The position numbers and the translations under genes were made by a program. From positions 1 to 64,000 of the forward strand of contig RPGQ01000009.1 in the NCBI GenBank assembly GCA_004193595.1: a DNA stretch of 64,000 nucleotides, read 5' to 3'. Below are positions 1 through 8,055 of this stretch, in pieces. Each line of letters begins with the position of its first letter. Position 1 is the first letter of the stretch. This DNA is from Desulfobacteraceae bacterium Eth-SRB2 (GTDB lineage: Bacteria; Desulfobacterota; Desulfobacteria; Desulfobacterales; UBA11574). The notes below the pieces were generated by a model. That model had not been told where the DNA came from, did not search any database, and saw nothing but the letters and a program-made list of their open reading frames with translations.

Positions 1-1063
1 CGCCAATAATAATCTCTCTTCGCCCATTTGAAGCTAAAATAACAGGTGTTGAAGAAACCTCCCGGCCTGAGTTATTATAGGCTTTCAAATCACCACTCAG
101 GCTCTGCTCAGAACTTGTATTTATAATACAAATTTCGGTTTCCCATTTGCTGTTACTGGCAATGTGTGGAAAATATACTGAATCACGTTCATAGGAATCT
201 GTATGAATTGTAAAGTAGGTATCGATAAAATCCCAAACCATTCCTTGGTCGGCGCTTATTCCAATGAGATAGTCATTTCCATCAGCAAGGGAATCGGGAA
301 GGTTGAATAGATATTCACCGTCATTTTCGGTTGAAGCCGCCAGTTGCATAATCATGTTTTCCGGTTCTGTGCCGCCTTTATACAGATCAATTTGAATATT
401 TCCAGATACGTTCACGCTGTCCCATGTGATGGTGTAGTCCTGTCCCTTGAGCAAGGATTCACCGCCGTTGGGATTAGAAATAGTCAAATTCTCAAATGAC
501 CCACCCTGTCCGCCACGAACCGGCCATACGTAGTAGCCGTAGGACTTATAGTAGCCGCCCACGCTGCCAAAGCACATGCTGACTGAAGACGCGTAGTTGG
601 TATCATAGGCGTGGGCAGTAGACGACCAGTAATAGGACGACTGCACATTGTCAAAAAGGTGGCTCTGGGGTAAAGCAGGATGGCTTCGTGAATAATCAAC
701 AAGGCTTAACAGTTCTTTCCGGTTCGGCAGGCGCCAGTCGCCGACAACGGAACCGTCGGTAAGTCCACAGGACCCGCTTGCCAGGTTGTTGCAATAAGTC
801 AAAGCATCATCCCAATTCATTGATCCACCGCAATTGGCATTTTTCAACCAGACCAATCCCGTGAGATGGTCGGTAACCGTTCCATCACCATTGTCTTCAA
901 ACCTCAGATCAGGCCATCTCACGCCACGCTGAAGGTCTCCGTCATCACCGGTTGCATAAGAGGTCGTCTGGCCGGTCTGCCATGTCTGTGCCGACTGGGC
1001 CTGACCCATTGAGAAAGAAAATAAAACAATTATTAAAAAAAGTAACGCCCTTGAGATTTTCAT
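1..1063 (-). CDS. Exported DUF1566 (Lcl-like) domain protein, 3' end cut by window edge
   Basis: The frame reads from an ATG at 1063 with a strong GGAGGGAAG site just upstream and runs off the window without a stop. It begins with a signal peptide (MKISRALLFL, then a hydrophobic stretch ending SMGQAQSA). A DUF1566 module follows, with the motifs RFEDNGDGTVTDHLTGLVWLK, GDWRLPN and YYWSSTAHAY, ending VWPVRGG. Next comes a Kre9/KNH-like Ig-type segment (NPNGGESLLKGQDYTITW) and then a repeat with YFPHIAS and WETEICIIN. The protein is probably exported or surface-exposed; its function is unknown. The next gene upstream on this strand is a shorter paralogue of the DUF1566 part, so this is a tandem duplication with domain gain. 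The C-terminus is not visible. Confidence 0.8.
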   Translation of the reverse strand, partial: MKISRALLFLIIVLFSFSMGQAQSAQTWQTGQTTSYATGDDGDLQRGVRWPDLRFEDNGDGTVTDHLTGLVWLKNANCGGSMNWDDALTYCNNLASGSCGLTDGSVVGDWRLPNRKELLSLVDYSRSHPALPQSHLFDNVQSSYYWSSTAHAYDTNYASSVSMCFGSVGGYYKSYGYYVWPVRGGQGGSFENLTISNPNGGESLLKGQDYTITWDSVNVSGNIQIDLYKGGTEPENMIMQLAASTENDGEYLFNLPDSLADGNDYLIGISADQGMVWDFIDTYFTIHTDSYERDSVYFPHIASNSKWETEICIINTSSEQSLSGDLKAYNNSGREVSSTPVILASNGRREIIIG

Positions 1064-1090
1064 CTTCCCTCCAATATTCAAATAATCAAA

Positions 1091-1693
1091 TCACTGTCCG
1101 CCACGAACCGGCCATACGTAGCTGTTGCCTGACTTGTAGCTCCCGTACACGGAGCCGCCGTAGTACATGCGGACTTTCCACGCAAGGTAGGGAAAATAAG
1201 CGTGGGTAGTAGCCGACCAGTAATAGGACAACTGCACATTATTAAACCCCTGTGTGTTGAGCCACGCACCCTGGTTTGACGCTTGGGAATTGACCAGGCT
1301 CTCAAGTTCCAAGAGGTTAGGCAAACGCCAGTCGCCGGCAACGGAACCATCTGATAGGCCACATGACCCGCTTTCCAGATTATTACAAAAAGTCAAAGCA
1401 TCGTTCCAATTCTTTGATCCACCGCACTTGGCACCTTTCAGCCAGATCAATTCGGTCAGGTGATCTGTGACCGTCCCGTCACCGTTGTCTTCAAAACGCG
1501 GATTGGGCCATTCAACACCCGTCTGGACGTCAACACCCTGACCCGTGTCAGTGCAGTCAATTACATTCCCGTTTTCATCATAACAGGTCTGCTGCCCTGT
1601 CTTGGGCAAATTGACCTCTCCCGGGAACGATAGCGAAGGCAGAAAAATGATAAGAGAGGTCAGCATTATTAGAATTAATTTTAGCCTGTTCAT
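1091..1693 (-). CDS. Exported DUF1566 (Lcl-like) domain protein
   Basis: About 200 residues. A signal peptide (MNRLKLILIMLTSLIIFLPS) leads into a short linker and one DUF1566 module with RFEDNGDGTVTDHLT, GDWRLPN and a terminal VWPVRGG. I chose the ATG at 1693 over the one at 1708 because an AAAGGAAC ribosome site lies just before it. The module closely matches the neighbouring gene at 1-1063, which carries extra C-terminal domains. The two are tandem paralogues about 30 bp apart and probably co-transcribed. DUF1566 proteins are usually secreted or lipid-anchored with no known activity, so no function is assigned. Confidence 0.8.
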   Translation of the reverse strand: MNRLKLILIMLTSLIIFLPSLSFPGEVNLPKTGQQTCYDENGNVIDCTDTGQGVDVQTGVEWPNPRFEDNGDGTVTDHLTELIWLKGAKCGGSKNWNDALTFCNNLESGSCGLSDGSVAGDWRLPNLLELESLVNSQASNQGAWLNTQGFNNVQLSYYWSATTHAYFPYLAWKVRMYYGGSVYGSYKSGNSYVWPVRGGQ

Positions 1694-1708
1694 TTCCGTT
1701 CCTTTCAT

Positions 1709-1935
1709 CTCTTATTCGTAAGAATAATGTTTCGAAGATATTGTTTTATTCACCGTTGTGTGCAAAAATTATGCAAAACTATCCAGTTTCAAACTATTGA
1801 TTTATATATTAAATAGTTAGATCATTTGATGGGGTAATGAAAGTTGGACTAATTCATAAAAAATCTTGGTAATTGTGAAGTAAATTACATATAATTTATG
1901 AAGTGTTTTATATAATTTTGGGGAGACTTGAGGAT
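1709..1935. other. AT-rich intergenic stretch
   Basis: Upstream region of the DUF1566 gene pair. It is very AT-rich with no recognisable gene. It probably holds the promoter of the minus-strand pair, but I see no clear -35/-10 pair. Confidence 0.4.
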
Positions 1936-2208
1936 GGGTGGAAATCAAGACCGTTGGTAAACGCTGATGCCTTTCTATTGACAAACCGTAGCTCCGAAGC
2001 TTTTTTCAGGTTTCAGGTGTCAGGTGTCAGGAATGATGAACAGAGGCGCTGGAACCTGAAACCTGACACCAGGCATACGGGAAGGAATAAATATGGAATA
2101 TTTTTTAAAGCCATATTATGGGCAATTTTAATCACCCCACCTGACACCTGACAACTGAAACCAAATAGCCATAGCAATCTTAGCAAACAACAGTCTTGAT
2201 TTACACCC
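1936..2208 (+). repeat. TIR-bounded repeat element, copy 1 (short form)
   Basis: The ends are inverted versions of GGTGKAAATCAAGACYGTTG. Inside the left end are tandem heptamers of the type CAGGTGT; inside the right end are their complements (CCTGACA). Between them is a short loop with no gene. Both ends and the arms recur at 43857-44470, 62392-62737 and 63697-64000. This copy lacks the broken four-helix-bundle gene carried by the other three. I see no clear target duplication here. Confidence 0.8.
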
Positions 2209-2324
2209 CCGGGCGGGTACATCTTGACATAAAACATATTTCAAGCGCTGTATTGGATTATATTGACCTTGGCATATTTGACACGAAAAACGGGACAAAA
2301 TCCTTGTGAAGCCTTTAAAACCGG

Positions 2325-3683
2325 CTATCTTATCCGTTTCAAACAAACCGAAAAAAAACCGTCCATGTTGTTAAGATGAGGAAAGGTTTTTAAATATCCG
2401 TTACCCATTACAAGGGAACGAGCGTCAAAGGGTAATCCTGTGGGTCTTTTTTCTATAGCAAACTGAGCATGTTTATTCAAAAAATCTTTAATCACCGATT
2501 CATTTTCCTCGGGTTCCATGCTGCAGACAGCATAAACCAAAACACCTGGCGGCTTGACAAGATGTGCAAGGTTATCCAGAAACAAAGACTGTTTTTTTTG
2601 GCAGTATGCCGGATTTTGCTGTGACGCGCGCCATTTTGTATCCGGGTTCCTCCTTAAAACACCCAGCCCTGAACAGGGTGCATCCAGAAGAATACGATCA
2701 AACTTTCCAAAGTCTTTTCGGTTTAAGGGGGTGCTCAGATCGTGAATACAGGTTGTCACAATGGAAACGCCGAGTCGATGCATTTCGGATTCCAACCGCA
2801 GAAGCTTGTTTTCATCTTTGTCCATTGCAACAAGCCTTCCTCTGTTTTTCATGATCTGGGCGATGTGTCCGGTTTTCCCACCCAGACCCGAACATGCATC
2901 TAAAATAGTTTCACCCGGCTGAGGGTTTAAAACAAGGGTAACCAGCTGGGCGGCCTCATCCTGGACCTGAAACAGACCATATTCAAATGCTTCTATTTCT
3001 GGAATAGATATTTTTGGGTTGAAAAAAAAGACACCATCCGGCGCATAATTTGTGATCTCGATCTTTTCGGCATATCCCTCAAGCGCTTTCACCAGTTTTT
3101 CCCGGCGTGTCTTAAGGGTATTGCAACGCACGGTTATGGGAGGAATGGTGTTGATTGCATCACAGAGCAGCCCGGTTTCTTTCAATCCGAACCGATCCAG
3201 CCATCTTTTAATAAGCCATTTCGGGAATGACTTTTTTGTTGCCAATGCTTTTGCAGGGTCCTTGTCAACTTCAGGAAAAGCCACATGGCGATATTCTCTG
3301 ACGGCATTTCTTAAAAGACCGTTTACATATCCTACAACCCAGGGCGCAGCAACAGCCTTTGTCATTTCAACCGATGTATTTACCGCAGCGGATACGGGTA
3401 TTCTATCTAAATAAATTATCTGAAAAAGCCCGAGCCGCAAAATGTTTAAAACTTTTGGATCGATTTTGTTCAGGCGGGTTTTAGAAAAATAATCTATGAT
3501 CCAGTCGAGCCGGCCCCGCCACCTCAGAACGCCGAACACCAGAGCTTGAAGTAACGCCCGATCCTTTTTTGAAAAAAGAGTCTTTTCCCGGAAAACATCC
3601 TCTAAAAGACTATCCAGAGTGTTGTGCCCTTTATCCAGGGTGTTCAATATATACAGAGCCGTTTTACGGACTTCATCCGCCAT
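2325..3683 (-). CDS. rsmB: 16S rRNA (cytosine-967-C5)-methyltransferase RsmB
   Basis: 452 residues, the usual length for RsmB/Sun. The N-terminal ~140 residues are the NusB-like RNA-binding domain (RKTALYILNTLDKGHNTLDSLL). The C-terminal part is the SAM-dependent m5C methyltransferase: the SAM loop is LDACSGLGGKTGHIAQ. The catalytic cysteine region is DAPCSGLGVLRRNPDTKW, and the release cysteine lies in VCSMEPEENE. It lies downstream of def and fmt on the same strand, the common def-fmt-rsmB arrangement for translation and ribosome maturation genes. A repeat of about 150 bp separates it from fmt, so it may not be fully co-transcribed with that gene. Confidence 0.95.
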   Translation of the reverse strand: MADEVRKTALYILNTLDKGHNTLDSLLEDVFREKTLFSKKDRALLQALVFGVLRWRGRLDWIIDYFSKTRLNKIDPKVLNILRLGLFQIIYLDRIPVSAAVNTSVEMTKAVAAPWVVGYVNGLLRNAVREYRHVAFPEVDKDPAKALATKKSFPKWLIKRWLDRFGLKETGLLCDAINTIPPITVRCNTLKTRREKLVKALEGYAEKIEITNYAPDGVFFFNPKISIPEIEAFEYGLFQVQDEAAQLVTLVLNPQPGETILDACSGLGGKTGHIAQIMKNRGRLVAMDKDENKLLRLESEMHRLGVSIVTTCIHDLSTPLNRKDFGKFDRILLDAPCSGLGVLRRNPDTKWRASQQNPAYCQKKQSLFLDNLAHLVKPPGVLVYAVCSMEPEENESVIKDFLNKHAQFAIEKRPTGLPFDARSLVMGNGYLKTFPHLNNMDGFFSVCLKRIR

Positions 3684-3773
3684 GCGTGTAATTCTTTAAG
3701 TCCTTGGTTGTAAACTTTTTGTTTTTTTCTGGAATATATTTTTACTGGTACAATTTTTTCATCTTAAAATAAT

Positions 3774-3925
3774 TGAAAATTTTCGATTGAAGATTGAATA
3801 GTTAAGGAATTCTGCCAATTTTAAGGTAACAGTTTCAACCAAAACAGTGGAGCGAAACTCCTTTTACAAATCGTCAATATTCAATCGTCAATATTCAATG
3901 CATATTTTAGTCCCAGCTTGTCCGG
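3774..3925. repeat. Inverted tandem-oligomer repeat (7-nt arms)
   Basis: The left arm has two copies of GATTGAA followed by a TAGTTAAGGAATTCTGCCAA core. The right arm has alternating CGTCAAT and ATTCAAT heptamers, complementary to the left. The core (GGAATTCT, then TGGAGCGAAACTCC) and the terminal GCTTGTCCGGG match elements near 11720 and 47611. The element lies between fmt and rsmB. Confidence 0.65.
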
Positions 3926-3933
3926 GGCAGAGA

Positions 3934-4875
3934 TCAGTTTAAAATTGTTCCGGGAGGAATTTTATATCCCCGCAGGAAATCCTTGATCAAAAGACGTTTT
4001 CCCGACTCCCCCTGAATGTTGATCACTAACAGGACACCTTTTCCGGTTGCAATGCAAAGTTCGCCGGGAAATCTTTTGATTACGGTCCCCGGAGTTTCGA
4101 CAGTATCGGTTATAATGGGCATGGCCTTGAAGATCTTAAGACGTTTGTTACCATGAAATGTAAATGCGCCGGGCCATGGCGTCATTCCGCGTATGAATGC
4201 TTCTAAAGTTTGGGCCGGCATTTCCCAATTAATGCGACCGTCATTTTTTTTGAGAAGTGGTGCATAGGTGGCTTGGGTATGGTCCTGTGAAATAGGAGTT
4301 ATGTCACCGGTTTCAATAGATTCTATGGTCTGTATCAAAAGATTTGCCGAAAGATCAGCCAGGCGGTCATGAAGGGTGCCTGAAGTATCGTCAGAAAAAA
4401 TTTTAATTTTTGAAGACAGGAGAATGTCACCGGTATCCAAGCCTTCATCCATTAACATGGTCGTGACACCCGTTTCTAATTCTCCATTTATAATCGCCCA
4501 CTGGATAGGCGCCGGTCCACGATACTTAGGCAAGAGCGATGCATGAATATTTATGGTGGCTATTTTGGGTATTGCAAGAATGTTTTTTGGAATAACGTGA
4601 CCAAATGCAACCACAACAATGATGTCGGGTTTGTGTTTTGCCATCCGGTTTGCAAACTCGGCGGTTCGAATAGATGCCGGCTGATCGACTTCACATCCCA
4701 GGTTTATGGCAACTTTCTTTACAGGAGGAGGGATGACTTTGCGCCCTCGCCCTTTTGGCCGGTCAGGCCGGGTGACTACCAAAGCCAGGTTTTGGTTGCT
4801 TTTATGAAGGGCTTTTAATACGGGCACAGCAAATTCCGGAGTGCCCATGAAGATTATCTTCGACTTTTTCTTCAT
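3934..4875 (-). CDS. fmt: Methionyl-tRNA formyltransferase
   Basis: 313 residues, typical for Fmt. It formylates the initiator Met-tRNA using 10-formyltetrahydrofolate. The N-terminal formyltransferase domain starts with IIFMGTPEFAVPVLKAL and has the catalytic-site signature NIHASLLPKYRGPAPIQWA. The loop VTRPDRPKGRG is also typical. The C-terminal OB-like domain begins near residue 205. Its start codon overlaps the def stop by 4 bp (ATGA), so the two are translationally coupled. Confidence 0.96.
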   Translation of the reverse strand: MKKKSKIIFMGTPEFAVPVLKALHKSNQNLALVVTRPDRPKGRGRKVIPPPVKKVAINLGCEVDQPASIRTAEFANRMAKHKPDIIVVVAFGHVIPKNILAIPKIATINIHASLLPKYRGPAPIQWAIINGELETGVTTMLMDEGLDTGDILLSSKIKIFSDDTSGTLHDRLADLSANLLIQTIESIETGDITPISQDHTQATYAPLLKKNDGRINWEMPAQTLEAFIRGMTPWPGAFTFHGNKRLKIFKAMPIITDTVETPGTVIKRFPGELCIATGKGVLLVINIQGESGKRLLIKDFLRGYKIPPGTILN

Positions 4876-5381
4876 TTATTGTTCAAATTCTTTTTTACGC
4901 GTCTTTTATAAATCCCTCTTTTTAAGGAACTTATTCGATCGATAAACAAGATGCCGTTTAAATGGTCAATCTCATGCTGCAGCAAAACAGCTAATAATCC
5001 TTGGGCTTCTATACGCAGAGGTTTTTCTTTATTGTCAAAACATTCAACAAGAACAAAAGCCGCTCGTTTAACATTTGCCCTAAAATCAGGGACGCTCAGG
5101 CACCCTTCATCTTCAGAAATTGTCGTCCCTTCACTTTCTACGATCCTGGGATTAATCAGGACCTGTAAAGATCGTTTTTCGTCTCTCGGTGAAATATCAT
5201 AAACCAGAAGACTTTTGTTAATTCCTACCTGTATTGCAGCCAGGCCAATGCCCGGTGCCTGGTACATAATAGACGCCATGTCTTTAACTAAATTCTGGGT
5301 CTTTTCGTCGATATTTTCAACCGGTTTTGTGGGCTCACTTAAAAATTTGTCCGGATAAGTCAATATTTTTAGTGTTTCCAT
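4872..5381 (-). CDS. def: Peptide deformylase
   Basis: 169 residues. It removes the formyl group from new proteins, acting after Fmt. All three metal-site motifs are present: GIGLAAIQVG, EGCLSVP (cysteine ligand) and QHEIDHLNG (two histidine ligands and the catalytic glutamate). It starts 1 bp after the upstream flippase-like gene and overlaps fmt by 4 bp, so it sits inside a tight operon. Confidence 0.96.
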   Translation of the reverse strand: METLKILTYPDKFLSEPTKPVENIDEKTQNLVKDMASIMYQAPGIGLAAIQVGINKSLLVYDISPRDEKRSLQVLINPRIVESEGTTISEDEGCLSVPDFRANVKRAAFVLVECFDNKEKPLRIEAQGLLAVLLQHEIDHLNGILFIDRISSLKRGIYKRRVKKNLNNK

Positions 5382-5382
5382 A

Positions 5383-6462
5383 TTATGACCTCTTTTCCTT
5401 TTTTTTATATGAGACCTGCAATATATTTACACTTGTGACCATAGCTGAAAAAAAGCCGACAATCATAACGGGAAACATCTGTATTGCATGATTTGCCAGC
5501 GTATAGCCCGCAGCATCTTTTGAAGAAACCCCGAAAAGGACCAGGGCAAAAACGCCGCCTGCCTCCCAGATTCCCCAGAAGCCGGGTACAGAGGGAAGCG
5601 CTATAAAAAAACAGATGATGATCATGTGGGCAGTGATTTCAGTAAACGACAGTTCGATGCCCGGACACCCTTGAGCCATTATATAATATGAAAAAGCGGC
5701 AATACCCCAAATAAAAACAGACAGCCCAATACAAATGCATATCTTAGACGGATACTTAACAAGAGCAAAACCGGAGGTAAAATTTTCGACAAAGCTCACA
5801 AGAGGCTCACAAAACTTTTTTTGTATTTTTTTTTTAAATTCGGACCCGGAAAAGAAAAACAGATTCGGAATCCACATGATTACACGGTTTATCACTTTTC
5901 TTGTTTTGCCGAAACTAACCATGATTATCCCGACAATAAGGAGTAGAAGCAGCTTGAAGGTCCCGCCACCTACTGTAACAAGAGTTTCTCTATTGAGATG
6001 ATACGTACCAAAAACAATATCAAGATTTGGATCTATAGTTACCGTTGCAACCAGTATGGCAAAAAGTATAAGCAGCATGCCGACATCAAATACCCGTTCG
6101 GCGGCAACCGTTGCAAGCCCTGTTGAAAAGGGTATATTTTCCTTCTTCTGGAGAACCGCCGGTCTTGCAACTTCTCCGACCCTGCCCGGAAGGATACAGT
6201 TTATCATAAAACCGATCATCAAAGGATGAAATGCCTGCCAGAAACTTACTTTGGCCGACGATGCCAGTATGATCTGCCATCGAAAAACTCTTAAAACAAA
6301 ACTTGTTAATACAAGCAAAACCGCCGGGAATATCCAAACGTAATTGATTGAAATAAGATAACTTAAAAGATCTGAAACCGGCACGTTTCTAAATGCCAGA
6401 TAAAGTGCCAGTGCGGATATTGTTATCCCTGTAATCAGATAAATGGTTATTTTCTTTTTCAT
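5383..6462 (-). CDS. Flippase-like / lysylphosphatidylglycerol synthase TM-domain membrane protein
   Basis: About 359 residues with at least seven hydrophobic segments. It matches the pattern of the LPG_synthase_TM (UPF0104/AglD-like) family: an early arginine segment (SFVLRVFRWQIIL), NCILPGRVGEVARPAVL and a late PGFWGIWEAG motif. These proteins are inner-membrane and thought to move or modify lipid-linked substrates; the substrate here is unknown. A TTG at 6486 gives a longer frame, but the ATG at 6462 gives a more typical N-terminus; neither has a good ribosome site. It sits between ribF and def in one operon. Confidence 0.8.
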   Translation of the reverse strand: MKKKITIYLITGITISALALYLAFRNVPVSDLLSYLISINYVWIFPAVLLVLTSFVLRVFRWQIILASSAKVSFWQAFHPLMIGFMINCILPGRVGEVARPAVLQKKENIPFSTGLATVAAERVFDVGMLLILFAILVATVTIDPNLDIVFGTYHLNRETLVTVGGGTFKLLLLLIVGIIMVSFGKTRKVINRVIMWIPNLFFFSGSEFKKKIQKKFCEPLVSFVENFTSGFALVKYPSKICICIGLSVFIWGIAAFSYYIMAQGCPGIELSFTEITAHMIIICFFIALPSVPGFWGIWEAGGVFALVLFGVSSKDAAGYTLANHAIQMFPVMIVGFFSAMVTSVNILQVSYKKKEKRS

Positions 6463-6507
6463 AAGAGATATTAAAGACCGGGTCAAAATAAGAAAGCTTG
6501 AGGACTA

Positions 6508-7440
6508 TCAAGACAGGATTTTGCGCGTCTTTACGATATCTTTTTTTATCTGATCAGACAGTTCGGAAATATTTGAAAATTTTCTTTCATCCCTGATGCG
6601 TTGTACGAAGTTAACACGAATTTTCCGATCGTATAAATTTTCATTAAAGTCGAGTATATGAGCTTCAACGGAAAATATCTGATCGCCGAAAGTGGGGCAA
6701 AAGCCGATATTGGCAACTCCTTTGTGTCTTTGATTTCCAAATTCCACGGTGACGGCATAAACCCCGGTTTTTGGGCACAGTTCATCATGAAGGATAATAT
6801 TTGCGGTTGGGAACCCTAAAAGCCTTCCCCCCCTGTTGCGTCCGGTTGTGACAACACCTCTGATCTGGTAATGACGTCCCAACAGTTTTTGGGCTTCAGC
6901 CACATTTCCCGCCATTACAAGTTTACGCGTCCGGGTGCTGCTGATTCTATCAGGGCTTTTATTTAACGCTAGTATCCAATCGGCCACGATGACTTCAAAT
7001 CCAAGAGTTTTAGCATAGGTTTGTAAAAGCTTGATATCCCCTTTACGATTTTTACCAAAAGTATAATCTTGCCCGACAACAATGGTTCTCATACCGATAC
7101 GTGTTAACAGTATATCCTCCACAAACTCTTTCGCCGATATGGCCGCAAATTCCATGGTAAAGGGAATACAAATAAGAACATCTATTCCTGAGCTTTCAAT
7201 AAGTTCAAGTTTCTGCTCATATAAAGTGATCAACGGCGGATGGCCGTTTTGCTTTAATACCCGTACAGGGTGGGGCTCAAAAGTCATGACGATTGATGTA
7301 CCGTCAATGGCGTCGGCTTTTTCTATCACCTCATGAAAAAGAGCTTGATGCCCAATGTGAACTCCGTCGAAATTACCAATGGTAATCACGGCGTTATCAT
7401 ACGGTTTTTTTATATTATCAATATGTTCAACTAGCTCCAT
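6508..7440 (-). CDS. ribF: Bifunctional riboflavin kinase / FAD synthetase
   Basis: About 310 residues. It converts riboflavin to FMN and then FAD. The N-terminal nucleotidyltransferase domain has VITIGNFDGVHIGHQALF and GQDYTFGKNRKGD. The C-terminal riboflavin kinase domain has GRNRGGRLLGFPTANI. I chose the ATG at 7440 because a GGGAAAGG site lies 5 bp upstream; a TTG at 7479 would only add a weak extension. It is the first gene of the minus-strand operon running to fmt. Confidence 0.95.
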   Translation of the reverse strand: MELVEHIDNIKKPYDNAVITIGNFDGVHIGHQALFHEVIEKADAIDGTSIVMTFEPHPVRVLKQNGHPPLITLYEQKLELIESSGIDVLICIPFTMEFAAISAKEFVEDILLTRIGMRTIVVGQDYTFGKNRKGDIKLLQTYAKTLGFEVIVADWILALNKSPDRISSTRTRKLVMAGNVAEAQKLLGRHYQIRGVVTTGRNRGGRLLGFPTANIILHDELCPKTGVYAVTVEFGNQRHKGVANIGFCPTFGDQIFSVEAHILDFNENLYDRKIRVNFVQRIRDERKFSNISELSDQIKKDIVKTRKILS

Positions 7441-7508
7441 TCTAACCTTTCCCGGCCGATTATGATCGGTTGAATTCAAGTTTTTATGAATTCAACAATT
7501 TAATGGTC

Positions 7509-7538
7509 TTGACAAAATTAAAAAAAAATTAATATAAG
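7509..7538 (+). promoter_or_regulatory. Sigma-70-type promoter of tRNA-Leu
   Basis: TTGACA at 7509-7514, an 18-bp A/T spacer, then TATAAG at 7533-7538, about 48 bp before the mature tRNA start. It is read away from ribF. Confidence 0.6.
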
Positions 7539-7585
7539 GCAACTTGCATTTTAAATCAATCTTTTTTAGATTATAGGTTTTAGAT

Positions 7586-7672
7586 GCCGAAGTGGCGGAA
7601 TTGGTAGACGCGCTAGGTTCAGGGTCTAGTGAGTGTATTCTCGTGGGAGTTCGAGTCTCCCCTTCGGCACCA
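7586..7672 (+). tRNA. tRNA-Leu (anticodon CAG)
   Basis: An acceptor stem of GCCGAAG pairs with CTTCGGC. The D-arm has the class II pattern. The anticodon stem CTAGG/TCTAG encloses the loop TTCAGGG, giving anticodon CAG (codon CTG). A long variable arm typical of tRNA-Leu and a GTTCGAGTC T-arm follow. Discriminator A and an encoded CCA end at 7672. A decayed integrase lies just downstream, so the gene may have served as an attachment site. Confidence 0.95.
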
Positions 7673-7693
7673 CAATATTTTAATGATTATATT

Positions 7694-7726
7694 AATAGGC
7701 TCTTTTTCTAAAGGGCCTATTTTTTT
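7694..7726 (+). terminator. Rho-independent terminator after tRNA-Leu
   Basis: A hairpin of AATAGGCTC against GGGCCTATT with a short loop, followed by a run of seven T. It would end the tRNA-Leu transcript. Confidence 0.75.
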
Positions 7727-7733
7727 GGTCTGG

Positions 7734-8013
7734 TCAACGTTTTTGGTAAACTGTTACAAAAAATGCCTCCACCCGTTCAATAGCTTTCCGGGTATCATCT
7801 TTATCTACTGTATTATAATAATCGAACATTTTTCTGGTTGTATGGCCTGTAATTTCCATTATCACCGATTCCAATACACCTGCTTGCAAAAATTAAACCA
7901 AAAAATATGTCTTAAATCTGAAATGTAAACCCGTCTTTTTTATTTCTTCCGTAAATGATTTCTGGTTTTTTACAAGCTCTTTTCAATCCATTTTTAATTT
8001 CACTAATTGATGA
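7734..8013 (-). pseudogene. Decayed tyrosine recombinase (integrase), C-terminal remnant
   Basis: Reading the minus strand up to a TGA at 7734-7736 gives AGVLESVIMEITGHTTRKM, then FDYYNTVDKDDTRKAIERV. That is the C-terminal catalytic part of a phage-type integrase, with the second histidine (GHTTR) and the tyrosine in FDYYNTVD. Upstream, YGRNKKDGFTFQ followed by a shifted frame (DLRH) is the site of the first Arg-His motif, now broken by a frameshift and stop. The N-terminal half is missing. Its position beside tRNA-Leu suggests that an island once inserted there and was lost or rearranged. Confidence 0.7.
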
Positions 8014-8020
8014 CATTTTA

Positions 8021-8047
8021 GCCCTTTTTCATAAGGGCATTTTTTTG
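8021..8047 (+). terminator. Terminator-like hairpin before resB
   Basis: The stem GCCCTT/AAGGGC is followed by seven T. It lies just before the first possible resB start (8056), which argues that transcription of resB begins downstream of 8047 or that the hairpin is an attenuator. Confidence 0.5.
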
Positions 8048-8055
8048 TTTAGAAA

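Noticed and set aside
1078..1463. Short frames on both strands inside the DUF1566 gene
   Set aside because: They fall within a supported gene and translate to low-complexity or arginine/serine-rich peptides.
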